Positions 1-6,155 of a stretch of DNA of 11,821 nt are shown here, piece by piece (the first letter of the stretch is position 1; each line of letters begins with the position of its first letter). The notes below the pieces were generated by a model, which did no database searches, was not told the DNA's origin, and saw nothing but the letters and a program-made list of their open reading frames with translations. The DNA is taken from contig NZ_DATLXO010000119.1 of NCBI RefSeq assembly GCF_035575815.1, positions 1 to 11,821 of the forward strand, read 5' to 3'. Made by a program: the position numbers and the translations under genes. This DNA is from Iamia sp035575815 (lineage in GTDB: Bacteria > Actinomycetota > Acidimicrobiia > Acidimicrobiales > Iamiaceae).

Positions 1-111
1 GTCGTGCTGTTCCCGACCATGCGACCCGAACCTCCCGAGGCCTTCGAGCGCCCCGAGGCCTTCGACGTCGAGGATGAGATCGGGGCCGTCGCCCCCGACG
101 GCGAGGCCTGA
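1..111 (+). CDS. C-terminal tail of an unidentified protein (partial)
   Basis: The first forward frame is open from the window edge to a TGA at 109-111, giving about 36 residues ending in DEIGAVAPDGEA. The tail is acidic and rich in Pro, Glu and Ala, with a repeated short phrase (PEAFERPEAFD), so it looks disordered. No domain can be recognised because the body of the gene lies upstream. The stop is 2 nt before the ATG of the next gene, which fits an operon with translational coupling. In mycobacteria a comparable SDR/PlsC-like pair follows small DNA-binding proteins, but nothing visible here tests that. Confidence 0.55.
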   Translation, partial: VVLFPTMRPEPPEAFERPEAFDVEDEIGAVAPDGEA

Positions 112-113
112 GC

Positions 114-1085
114 ATGGGCACCCGGGTGCTGCTGACCGGCATGGGTGGCGAGCTGGGCACGCGCGTCACCAACCTGCTCGAGGCCGACGAGCGCATCGAG
201 GAGATCGTCGGCCTCGACCTGGGCCCGCCGCGGGGTCGGATCCCCCGGGCGCAGTTCCACCTCGTCGACCCCCGGGACCGGGACCGCACGGTCGCAGTGG
301 TGCGCGACCTCGAGCCTACCGCGGTGGTGCACCTCGGCGTCTACGAGCCGGGTGCGCGGGCCTCGGGGCGCACCGCATTGGCCATGACCGAGGCCTCGGC
401 GCTCGCCGCCCTCGGCGCCGCCGCCCAGAGCCCGGCCCTCGACCGGATCGTGGTCCGCAGCGGCATCGAGGTCTACGGCCGGCCCCGCGGCGGGCCCCAG
501 CGCCCCGACGAGAGCGTCCTGCCCCAGCCGACCACGGCGTGGGGCCGCATCCTGGCCCAGACCGAGGAGATCGCGAGCGAGGCCGCCCGGGCCGCGGACG
601 TCGCCCTGACGGTGCTGCGGTTCGCGCCGGTCGTGGGGCCCCACATCCCCAGCCCGCTCGGGCGCGGCCTGCGCCTGCCGGCGGTGCCGATCTCGGCGGT
701 GGCCGATCCGCCGTTCTCGCTGCTGCACCAGGAGGATGCCGCCGCCGCGGTGGTCCGGGCCCTCGACACCGGGCTCGACGCGACGGTCAACGTGGTGGGA
801 CCGGGGGCGGTGACCCCGCTACAGGCGGTGCGGCTCGGCAACCGGATCCCCCTGCCCACCGTCGGGCTCGGGTGGGTCGCCGCCCGGCTGGCCTGCGAGC
901 TGGTGGGCGCGCCGCTGCCGAGACACGTGATCGAGCTGCTCACCCGGGGCCGGGGCGCGGACGGGGCCATGGGCCAGGAGGTGCTGGGCCTCGACCCCGT
1001 GCGCCGCACCGTCGACGTGGTCCACGACCTCTACGAGTGGGCCGAGGTCGTGCACCTCGACGTCGCCCACCGAGGGGCAGCGTGA
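114..1085 (+). CDS. NAD-dependent epimerase/dehydratase-like extended SDR protein lacking YxxxK
   Basis: A 323-residue protein with an N-terminal Rossmann fold. The dinucleotide-binding glycine motif TGMGGELG is at residues 8-15, after the first beta strand (TRVLLTG), and an acidic residue ends strand 2 (GLDLG). The phrase RSGIEVYG corresponds to the SSxxVYG segment of extended SDRs such as GalE relatives. Where the family has the catalytic YxxxK, this protein reads WGRIL, with W143 and L147 replacing Tyr and Lys. It may therefore bind NAD(P) without classical catalysis, or use a different mechanism. Start: ATG at 114, 2 nt after the preceding stop. The end overlaps the next gene by 4 nt (GTGA), so the two are almost surely co-translated. 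The pairing resembles the mycobacterial galE2-like/PlsC-like neighbours (Rv0501/Rv0502), recalled rather than searched. Fold assignment is confident; substrate is unknown. Confidence 0.85.
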   Translation: MGTRVLLTGMGGELGTRVTNLLEADERIEEIVGLDLGPPRGRIPRAQFHLVDPRDRDRTVAVVRDLEPTAVVHLGVYEPGARASGRTALAMTEASALAALGAAAQSPALDRIVVRSGIEVYGRPRGGPQRPDESVLPQPTTAWGRILAQTEEIASEAARAADVALTVLRFAPVVGPHIPSPLGRGLRLPAVPISAVADPPFSLLHQEDAAAAVVRALDTGLDATVNVVGPGAVTPLQAVRLGNRIPLPTVGLGWVAARLACELVGAPLPRHVIELLTRGRGADGAMGQEVLGLDPVRRTVDVVHDLYEWAEVVHLDVAHRGAA

Positions 1086-1747
1086 GCGCGACGGCCGGAC
1101 GTGGTGGGGGCGCGGTGGCGGGCGATCCGGCGGCCCGGATCCTGCGCCGGCGCCTCGACGGCACCCACCACGTCGACGACTGGGGCCTCGACCCGGACCT
1201 CATCTCGCTCCTGGCGCCCGCGGTCGGCCTGCGGTGGAGCGTCGAGACCCAGATGACCGGCCGCCTCCCGGCCTCGGGGCCCGCCGTGCTCGTCCACAAC
1301 CGGGCCGTCGGGATCTCCGAGCCGGTGGTGCTGGCCCGCGGCGTCCGGGAGGCCACCGGCCGCCACGTCCGCACCGCCGGGCTCGTCGACGTGGCACCCT
1401 TCGCCACGCTGGGCCGAGCCCTCGGTGGCGTCGTCGACCGGCCATCGGAGCTCACCGGCGTGCTCCGCGCCGGCGCCCTGGTGGCCCTGCCGCTCGGGCG
1501 CGACCTTCGCCCACAGCGGGCGGGCCCGCTGGCCGCTGAGGCCCTCGCCCCCGCCCTCACCACCGGCGCCGCGGTCATCCCTGTCGCTCTCGTGGGGCGC
1601 GAGGTCGGTCGCCGCTGGCGGCTGCTGGTGGGCGAGCCGGTCGACCACCCGCCGGGGAAGGGGCCTCTGGCCGTGGCCGAGCTGGTCGACGCCGCCCGGG
1701 CCCGGGTGCAGACCCTCCTCGACGAGGCCGGCCCCCGCTGGCTCTAG
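1082..1747 (+). CDS. PlsC-like (lysophospholipid acyltransferase superfamily) protein with degenerate active site
   Basis: A 221-residue protein starting at GTG 1082, inside the GTGA overlap with the SDR gene. The same frame is open far upstream, but that part only shadows the SDR gene. The layout follows the PlsC/LPLAT fold. The motif-I region reads VHNRAVGISEP with His72, but the HX4D aspartate is replaced by Gly77. The motif-III region reads ALPLGRDL instead of the usual FPEGTR. The motif-IV region VIPVAL is intact. PlsC enzymes transfer acyl groups to lysophosphatidate at the membrane; with the HX4D aspartate and motif-III glutamate missing, standard catalysis is doubtful. It may bind lipid, acylate something else or act with the SDR partner. 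Pro/Ala/Arg-rich ends and no obvious transmembrane helix. Confidence 0.72.
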   Translation: MSATAGRGGGAVAGDPAARILRRRLDGTHHVDDWGLDPDLISLLAPAVGLRWSVETQMTGRLPASGPAVLVHNRAVGISEPVVLARGVREATGRHVRTAGLVDVAPFATLGRALGGVVDRPSELTGVLRAGALVALPLGRDLRPQRAGPLAAEALAPALTTGAAVIPVALVGREVGRRWRLLVGEPVDHPPGKGPLAVAELVDAARARVQTLLDEAGPRWL

Positions 1748-1756
1748 CCCGGCCCC

Positions 1757-1784
1757 CGGACCGGTCTCGGCCTGTCCCGGTCCG
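1757..1784 (+). terminator. Hairpin just downstream of the PlsC-like gene, possible terminator
   Basis: Perfect 8-bp inverted repeat CGGACCGG / CCGGTCCG with a 12-nt loop, starting 10 nt after the TAG stop at 1745-1747. No T-run follows, so it is not a canonical intrinsic terminator, though high-GC actinobacteria often use such hairpins. A chance GC-rich stem is the alternative. Confidence 0.35.
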
Positions 1785-1801
1785 ACCGGGCATCCGCCCC
1801 C

Positions 1802-1940
1802 GAACTGGTCGCGGAATCCGTCGTCCGGGTGACGAGGATCGCGACCGCTTCGGAGGGGGTCGGCCGTCGGACCGGGGGACAGGGCACCGCATCCGAACAG
1901 GTCGCGGAATCCGTCGTCCGGGCGACGGGGATCGCGTCCG
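1802..1940. repeat. Two direct copies of a 46-nt imperfect-palindrome element
   Basis: Copies at 1802-1847 and 1895-1940 match at 42 of 46 positions with a period of 93 nt. Each folds on itself. In copy 1, GGTCGCG (1807-1813) pairs with CGCGACC (1840-1846), ATCC (1816-1819) with GGAT (1836-1839), and TCGTC (1821-1825) with GACGA (1831-1835) around a CGGGT loop. Copy 2 keeps these helices with one T-T mismatch in the outer stem and one G-U wobble in the inner stem. The pair fills most of the gap between the PlsC-like gene and the hydrolase promoter. Read on the minus strand it gives a repeated peptide, DPRxPDDGFRDxFG, but no convincing gene is present. The element may be REP-like or a structured RNA or regulatory site; function unknown. 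Confidence 0.7.
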
Positions 1941-1988
1941 GTTGGCAAGGGGTCGGGTCTCGGGCGGGGAGCGATGGGGTCCGACCGT

Positions 1989-2025
1989 TTGTCGAGGGCG
2001 TTCAGGAGCGCCCTAGCCTCGCTTG
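1989..2025 (+). promoter_or_regulatory. Probable leaderless promoter of the alpha/beta hydrolase
   Basis: A TANNNT -10 box, TAGCCT, lies at 2014-2019, exactly 6 nt before GTG 2026, so transcription would start at or next to the start codon. A TTGTCG at 1989-1994 is a plausible -35 with a 19-nt spacer. A 6-bp hairpin (AGGGCG 1995-2000 / CGCCCT 2009-2014) sits between the two boxes and touches the -10. No Shine-Dalgarno sequence precedes the start. Confidence 0.6.
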
Positions 2026-2865
2026 GTGACCTACGTACGTGCCGAGGACGGGACCCGGCTCCACTACCAGGTGTGGGGGCCCCGCCACGGCGAGCCGCTC
2101 CTCCTGGTGCACGGCCTCGGCGCCGATCATCGGGGTTGGATCATGCAGCGCCGGGCCTTCGGCGCCCGCTACCGCTGCATCGCCTTCGACAACCGCGGCG
2201 TGGGCAGCTCGGACAAGCCGCCGGGCCCCTATGACCTCGAGGTGATGGCGGGCGACGCCGTGGCGGTCCTCGACGCCGCCGGGCACCCCTCGACCCACGT
2301 GGTGGGCGTGTCGATGGGCGGGATCCTGGCCCAGATCCTCGCCGTGCGGAACCCCGATCAAGTCCGGTCCCTCACCCTGGCCGCCACTGCGTGCCGGCAC
2401 CTGCCGTGGCGGCGCGAGCTGCTGGGCCGGTGGGTCGAGACGGCCGAGACCGAGGGCATGGGCACCTTCGTCCGCGACAACGTGCGGTGGCTGCTCGGTC
2501 AGCGGTCGCTGCGCCGCATCTGGCCCCTCGCCGCCATCCTCGCGCCGCTGGTGGTGAACGTCCCGCCCCACGGCTTCGCGGCCCAAGCCCGGGCCATCCT
2601 CGCCACCGACGACGCCCTGGCCGACGAGCTGGGCACGCTGCGGGTGCCGACGCTGGTCACGGTGGGCAGCCAGGACATCCTCACGCCCAGGGGCGACTCC
2701 GAGGAGCTGGCCGAGCGGATCCCCGGCGCCGAGCTGGTCGTGATCCGCGGCGGGGCCCACATGGTGCAAGCCGAGCACGCCGGCACCTTCAACCGGGTCG
2801 TCCGCCGGCACCTCGACGCCCACTCCGAGCCCGTCGCCCCTGAGGACCTCGCGGAGGTGGGCTGA
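2026..2865 (+). CDS. Alpha/beta-fold hydrolase
   Basis: A 279-residue serine hydrolase of the alpha/beta-hydrolase fold, typical length for the family. The oxyanion-hole HG is at residues 29-30 (LLLVHGLG). The FDNRGVGSSD segment is at 54-63. The nucleophile elbow GVSMGG carries Ser96, the acid is Asp217 (GSQDILTP) and the base His245 (GGAHMVQAEH), so the triad is complete. A cap region of helices spans about 125-195. No signal peptide, so probably cytoplasmic. The family includes esterases, lactonases, haloperoxidase-like enzymes and C-C hydrolases; the substrate cannot be read from sequence. GTG 2026 is preferred over an in-frame TTG at 2023 because the TAGCCT box lies 6 nt upstream, implying a leaderless mRNA. 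The gene converges on the response regulator with only 18 nt between stops. Confidence 0.9.
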   Translation: MTYVRAEDGTRLHYQVWGPRHGEPLLLVHGLGADHRGWIMQRRAFGARYRCIAFDNRGVGSSDKPPGPYDLEVMAGDAVAVLDAAGHPSTHVVGVSMGGILAQILAVRNPDQVRSLTLAATACRHLPWRRELLGRWVETAETEGMGTFVRDNVRWLLGQRSLRRIWPLAAILAPLVVNVPPHGFAAQARAILATDDALADELGTLRVPTLVTVGSQDILTPRGDSEELAERIPGAELVVIRGGAHMVQAEHAGTFNRVVRRHLDAHSEPVAPEDLAEVG

Positions 2866-2883
2866 CCCTGCGCCTCGGCGGGC

Positions 2884-3516
2884 CTACTCGATGCCGTGCT
2901 CGAGGGCGTAGCGGATCAGCTCCTGCTTCCGCGACAGGTGGAGCTTGCCGAGGATGTTGCGGACGTGGTTCTCCACCGTCTTCTCGGCGATGAAGAGCTC
3001 CTCGCCGATCTGGCGGTAGGTGTGGCCCCGGGCCACGTGTTGGAGGACCTCGCGCTCGCGCTCGGAGAGGGCCTGGGCGGCCCCGCCGGTCTTGTTGAGG
3101 CGTCGGAACTCGCCGAGCAGGAGGGCCGCCAGGCTGGGGGAGAAGACGGGCTCGCCCTGGGCCGCCTTCCACAGTGCGGTGCGGAGCTCGGCCGACGGCG
3201 TGGACTTCACCAGGTAGCCCACCGCTCCGGCGGCGACGGCGTCGAGCAGGTCGCGCTCGGCCTCGCTGACCGTCAGCATCACGATCGGCGTGGCCTCACC
3301 GCAGGTGCGGGCCACCTTGATGCCGCCACCGGCAGGCATGTGCAGGTCGCACACCACCAGATCGGGCTGTGTGCGGCCGATGACCTCGATGGCCTCGTCG
3401 GCATCCGCGGCTTCGCCGATCACGTGGAACGTCTCACCCAGGTCGGCCCGGAGACCGGACCGCCAGATCTGGTGGTCGTCGGCCACGACCACCCGCACCG
3501 CGTCGAGCTTGGCCAT
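2884..3516 (-). CDS. NarL/FixJ-family response regulator
   Basis: A 210-residue two-component regulator. The N-terminal receiver domain (about 6-120) has the acidic pair Asp13/Asp14, phospho-acceptor Asp57 (VVCDLHMP), Thr82 and Lys104 (GYLVKST), all conserved. A LuxR-type HTH follows at about 146-205, opening LSEREREVLQHVARG and including the recognition helix EKTVENHVRNIL. It should bind DNA as a phosphorylation-controlled dimer. Start: ATG at 3516 with a good Shine-Dalgarno (GGGAG, complement of 3526-3530) 9 nt upstream; longer in-frame extensions read into the promoter and the opposite gene. Its kinase is not adjacent. The only kinase in the window is the HisKA_3-type sensor at 7099-8181, the class that normally drives NarL regulators, so pairing is possible but inferred. 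The promoter region is shared with the divergent lipid kinase. Confidence 0.93.
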   Translation of the reverse strand: MAKLDAVRVVVADDHQIWRSGLRADLGETFHVIGEAADADEAIEVIGRTQPDLVVCDLHMPAGGGIKVARTCGEATPIVMLTVSEAERDLLDAVAAGAVGYLVKSTPSAELRTALWKAAQGEPVFSPSLAALLLGEFRRLNKTGGAAQALSEREREVLQHVARGHTYRQIGEELFIAEKTVENHVRNILGKLHLSRKQELIRYALEHGIE

Positions 3517-3586
3517 CGACGGAGTCTCCCATGTCGGAACCGGCCGCTGGGCGGGCCGTCGGACCGTGTCGCCACGCGCGCAACCG

Positions 3587-3596
3587 AGGCTACGGT
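3587..3596. promoter_or_regulatory. Overlapping divergent -10 boxes (bidirectional promoter)
   Basis: AGGCTACGGT contains a forward -10, TACGGT (3591-3596), and a reverse -10, TAGCCT (3592 down to 3587), sharing the central TA. The forward box is 8 nt before GTG 3605 of the lipid kinase, giving a leaderless or nearly leaderless mRNA. The reverse box would give the response-regulator mRNA a leader of roughly 60-65 nt, which fits the Shine-Dalgarno seen there. The -35 regions are poorly conserved on both sides. Inferred from motif and spacing only. Confidence 0.5.
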
Positions 3597-3604
3597 CACG
3601 GGCG

Positions 3605-4564
3605 GTGCAGATCGAGGTCGTCGTCAACTGTGGAGCGGGGTCGGTCGAGAGCGCCGAGGCCGACGCCGAGCGCGAGCGCGTCGCCGAGACTTTTGCGACC
3701 CTCGGCCACCAGCCCCGGATCGCCGTCGTCGTCGGCGCCGCGCTGGAGGCGGCGGTCACGGCGGCCGCCGAGCGGGGTGCGGACGTGGTCGCGGTGGCCG
3801 GTGGCGACGGGTCGCTCGGCACCGCGGCGACCGCCCTCGAGGGCACCGACGCCGTCCTCGGCGTCCTGCCCTTCGGCACCTTCAACCACTTCGCCCGTGA
3901 CCTCGACATCCCCCTCGAGCTGGCGGAGGCCGCCCGGGTGACCGTCGAAGGCAAGACGACGACGGTCGACCTGGCTGAGGTCAACGGTCGCACCTTCGTG
4001 AACAACTCGTCGATCGGCGTCTACCCGGTGATGGTCGACCTGCGCGACGAGATCCGTTCCAGCCGCGGGTGGGGAAAGGTCCGGGCCGTGCCCGTCGCCT
4101 CGTTCCGGGTGCTGCGACGGTTCCCGAACCGGCGCCTGCGCATCTCGGCCGACGGGGAGCAGTGGCACCTGCGCTCACCGTTCGTGTTCATCGGCAACAA
4201 CCGCTACGAGGTCGGACCCAAGGGGGTCGGGGCCCGTACCGGCCTCGCCGACGGGGTGCTGTGCTGCTTCGTGGCCATGGTCGAGACCCGCCTGGGCTTT
4301 GCCCGCATGGCCCTCGCCTCGGTCACCCGAGGGGCGTCGTCGACGCCGACGCTCGAGACGGTCTGCTCGGACGTGGTGAGGGTGGAGGCCCACGGTCACC
4401 AGCTGCTGGTGGCGATCGACGGCGAGATCGCCACCCTGCGCTCCCCCCTCCGCTACGGGATCCGCCCCGGCGCCCTCCGGGTGCGGGTGCCGCAGGACGC
4501 CGAGCCGCCGGCCGGCCCGCCCGACGCACCCTCGGCGGGCTCCGGCGTCGATGCCGACGGCTGA
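3605..4564 (+). CDS. Diacylglycerol kinase / YegS-like lipid kinase family protein
   Basis: A 319-residue protein of the DAGK catalytic superfamily, normal length for soluble bacterial members. The nucleotide-binding GGDGS is at residues 66-70. The PxGTxN motif appears as PFGTFNHFARDL from residue 89. The beta-rich C-terminal domain carries FIGNNRYEVG and a conserved DGE at 272-274. These enzymes phosphorylate diacylglycerol or related lipids at the inner face of the membrane using ATP, feeding phosphatidate back into phospholipid synthesis; the lipid here is not determined. The last 20 or so residues are Pro/Gly/Ala-rich. Start chosen as GTG 3605 because the homology starts at once (QIEVVVNCGAG) and a TACGGT box lies 8 nt upstream with no Shine-Dalgarno. 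The frame is open further upstream only as a shadow of the response regulator. It is divergent from that regulator, which may control it. Confidence 0.88.
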   Translation: MQIEVVVNCGAGSVESAEADAERERVAETFATLGHQPRIAVVVGAALEAAVTAAAERGADVVAVAGGDGSLGTAATALEGTDAVLGVLPFGTFNHFARDLDIPLELAEAARVTVEGKTTTVDLAEVNGRTFVNNSSIGVYPVMVDLRDEIRSSRGWGKVRAVPVASFRVLRRFPNRRLRISADGEQWHLRSPFVFIGNNRYEVGPKGVGARTGLADGVLCCFVAMVETRLGFARMALASVTRGASSTPTLETVCSDVVRVEAHGHQLLVAIDGEIATLRSPLRYGIRPGALRVRVPQDAEPPAGPPDAPSAGSGVDADG

Positions 4565-4639
4565 TCGCCGGTCGACGCCCGGAGGTTTGCCGGGTGGGAC
4601 GAGGCGGTACGCGAGGGTCATCCCGTCCGGAGGCACTGA

Positions 4640-5962
4640 ATGACCGAGGCTGATCCCGTTCACCCCCATCCCGGCTCCGCCGCGGACGACGATGTCGACC
4701 ACACCGTCGCGGGCCCACCTCCGGCCCCCCCGCCCGATCCCCTCCTGACGGCTCGCCCAACGGTTGCCGACGGCCCGGCTCCGACGACCGGCAACGTCCC
4801 TGCCCCTCCCCAGCCGGTCGGCGTCCCGCCCACGGTGCCTGCGGCCCCTGCGACGCCTGCCGGTTCCCCTCCGGCCTCCCCCGGCCCGGGTGATGGTGGG
4901 ACGGCCCCGGATCAGGCCCGGGCTCCGCTCCCGGAGCCTGCGGCCGCACCGGGAGTCGCCGCCCCCGACGCCGCCACCGGTCAGGCCCCGGCCGACGGTG
5001 GTGCCGCGGCTCCGCCCGCGAGCTCCCCGGCGGCGTTCGACCGGCTCTGGCAACCGCAGACGCTCATCCCCGTCCCCAAGGCGGTGCCGCGCGCCGGGTG
5101 GCGCAAGGCGGTGTACCGCCTGTCGGCCGGCAACGTGAACCCCGGTCCGTCGGCGACCGACGCCAGCCGCGACGGGCTGCGCGAGGGGGTCAACCGTCCG
5201 TTGGCGGCGCGGCGGGGCGAGCGCATCGCGGTGCTCTCGACCAAGGGGGGCGTGGGCAAGACGACGACCACCTTGATGCTGGGCCACACCCTGGCCATCG
5301 AGCGCGGCGACCGCGTGGTCGCCCTCGACGCCAACCCCGACTACGGGACGCTCGGGTACCGGGTGAGCACCGACACCCAGCGCACGGTGCGCGACCTGCT
5401 CGATGCCCGCGAGGGCATCCACTCCTATCCCGACGTGCGGGCGTACACGACCCAGGCGCCGTCGCGCCTCGAGGTGCTCGCCGGCGACGCCGATCCGGCG
5501 GTCTCCGAGGCCTACACGGCCCAGGACTACGCGGATTCCCTGTCCATCCTCGGCCAGCACTACAACGTGGTGCTCACGGACTGCGGCACCGGCGTGCTCC
5601 ACGACGCCATGCGGGCCGTGCTGCACATGGCCACCCAGCTCGTCATCGTCACCGGGCCGGCCGTCGACCAGGCCCGCCACGCGGACCACCTGCTGCGGTG
5701 GCTGCACCGCCACGGCGCCGAGCACCTCGTCGGCAGCGCGGTCACGGTGGTCAACGCGGCGCGCAACGACCTCGCCGTCGACGTGGAGGGGATGGTCACC
5801 CACTTCGAGGGCATCACCCGGGCGGTGGTGAAGATCCCGTACGACCCGGTCCTGGCGGCGGGCGGCATCGACGGTCTCGACCGCCTCGACCGGGGCACCC
5901 AGGACGCCTACCTCGCCCTCGGCGCCGAGGTCTGCGCCGGCTTCGGCCGCGACGGCATCTGA
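4640..5962 (+). CDS. EspI-like MinD/ParA-family ATPase with Pro/Ala-rich N-terminus
   Basis: A 440-residue protein in two parts. Residues 1 to about 135 are low-complexity, rich in Pro, Ala, Gly and Thr, and probably disordered. After LWQPQTLIPVP comes the linker GWRKAVYRLSAGNVNPGPS (about 153-171), which resembles the segment before the ATPase domain in mycobacterial EspI and related actinobacterial proteins. The P-loop ATPase domain begins near residue 195: deviant Walker A KGGVGKTT (202-209), DANPD at 230-234 and a Walker-B-like VLTDCG with Asp314. Such ATPases dimerise on ATP and position cargo or regulate machinery; EspI is linked to ESX type VII secretion. No secretion gene, WXG100 protein or parB is in the window, so its role is open. 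ATG 4640 has a strong Shine-Dalgarno (GGAGG, 4629-4633) 6 nt upstream. It starts 75 nt after the lipid kinase and may be co-transcribed with it. Confidence 0.82.
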   Translation: MTEADPVHPHPGSAADDDVDHTVAGPPPAPPPDPLLTARPTVADGPAPTTGNVPAPPQPVGVPPTVPAAPATPAGSPPASPGPGDGGTAPDQARAPLPEPAAAPGVAAPDAATGQAPADGGAAAPPASSPAAFDRLWQPQTLIPVPKAVPRAGWRKAVYRLSAGNVNPGPSATDASRDGLREGVNRPLAARRGERIAVLSTKGGVGKTTTTLMLGHTLAIERGDRVVALDANPDYGTLGYRVSTDTQRTVRDLLDAREGIHSYPDVRAYTTQAPSRLEVLAGDADPAVSEAYTAQDYADSLSILGQHYNVVLTDCGTGVLHDAMRAVLHMATQLVIVTGPAVDQARHADHLLRWLHRHGAEHLVGSAVTVVNAARNDLAVDVEGMVTHFEGITRAVVKIPYDPVLAAGGIDGLDRLDRGTQDAYLALGAEVCAGFGRDGI

Positions 5963-6092
5963 CCCGAGGCGAGCGCGGCGACAGCTCCTCGTCCCAGCTC
6001 GTGCTCGAGCAAACCTCCACCAGGGTGGGCAGCCAGGCCGCACCAGGGCGGCAGTGTCCGGGTGGGTGGGCCGTGTCGTGATCCGAGCTCCG

Positions 6093-6143
6093 GGAAATTG
6101 CGTACCTGAGTCGCGCCCGGCGCGATTCAGGTACGCAATTTCG
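6093..6143. terminator. Long palindrome between convergent genes, probable bidirectional terminator
   Basis: Left arm 6094-6115 (starting GAAATTGCGTACCTGA) pairs with right arm 6121-6142 (ending TCAGGTACGCAATTTC) over 22 bp with a single G-U wobble (6110/6126). A further C-G pair (6116/6120) leaves a CCG triloop. The stem ends are AT-rich, unlike the surroundings, so each transcript ends the hairpin with a short U-rich segment inside the stem. It lies 131 nt after the ATPase stop and 13 nt after the methyltransferase stop, suiting termination of both. It could equally be a mobile REP-like palindrome. The rest of the 193-nt gap holds nothing recognisable. Confidence 0.55.
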
Positions 6144-6155
6144 GTCGACGGGCCC

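Noticed and set aside
74..1081. Upstream extension of the PlsC-like frame over the whole SDR gene
   Set aside because: The translation is Arg/Pro/Gly-rich shadow sequence; the homologous part begins only after GTG 1082, which overlaps the SDR stop.
1031..1948. Minus-strand frame with the repeated DPRxPDDGFRDxFG peptide
   Set aside because: It starts at a TTG without a Shine-Dalgarno, and most of it is antisense to the PlsC-like gene. The peptide repeat follows from the 93-nt DNA repeat period being a multiple of three.
2023..2025. TTG as start of the alpha/beta hydrolase
   Set aside because: GTG 2026 is one codon later and fits the 6-nt spacing from the TAGCCT box; TTG would lie before the expected transcription start.
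4175..6043. A 622-codon minus-strand open frame across the lipid kinase end and the EspI-like gene
   Set aside because: It crosses two well-supported forward genes and has no recognisable domain or start signal.
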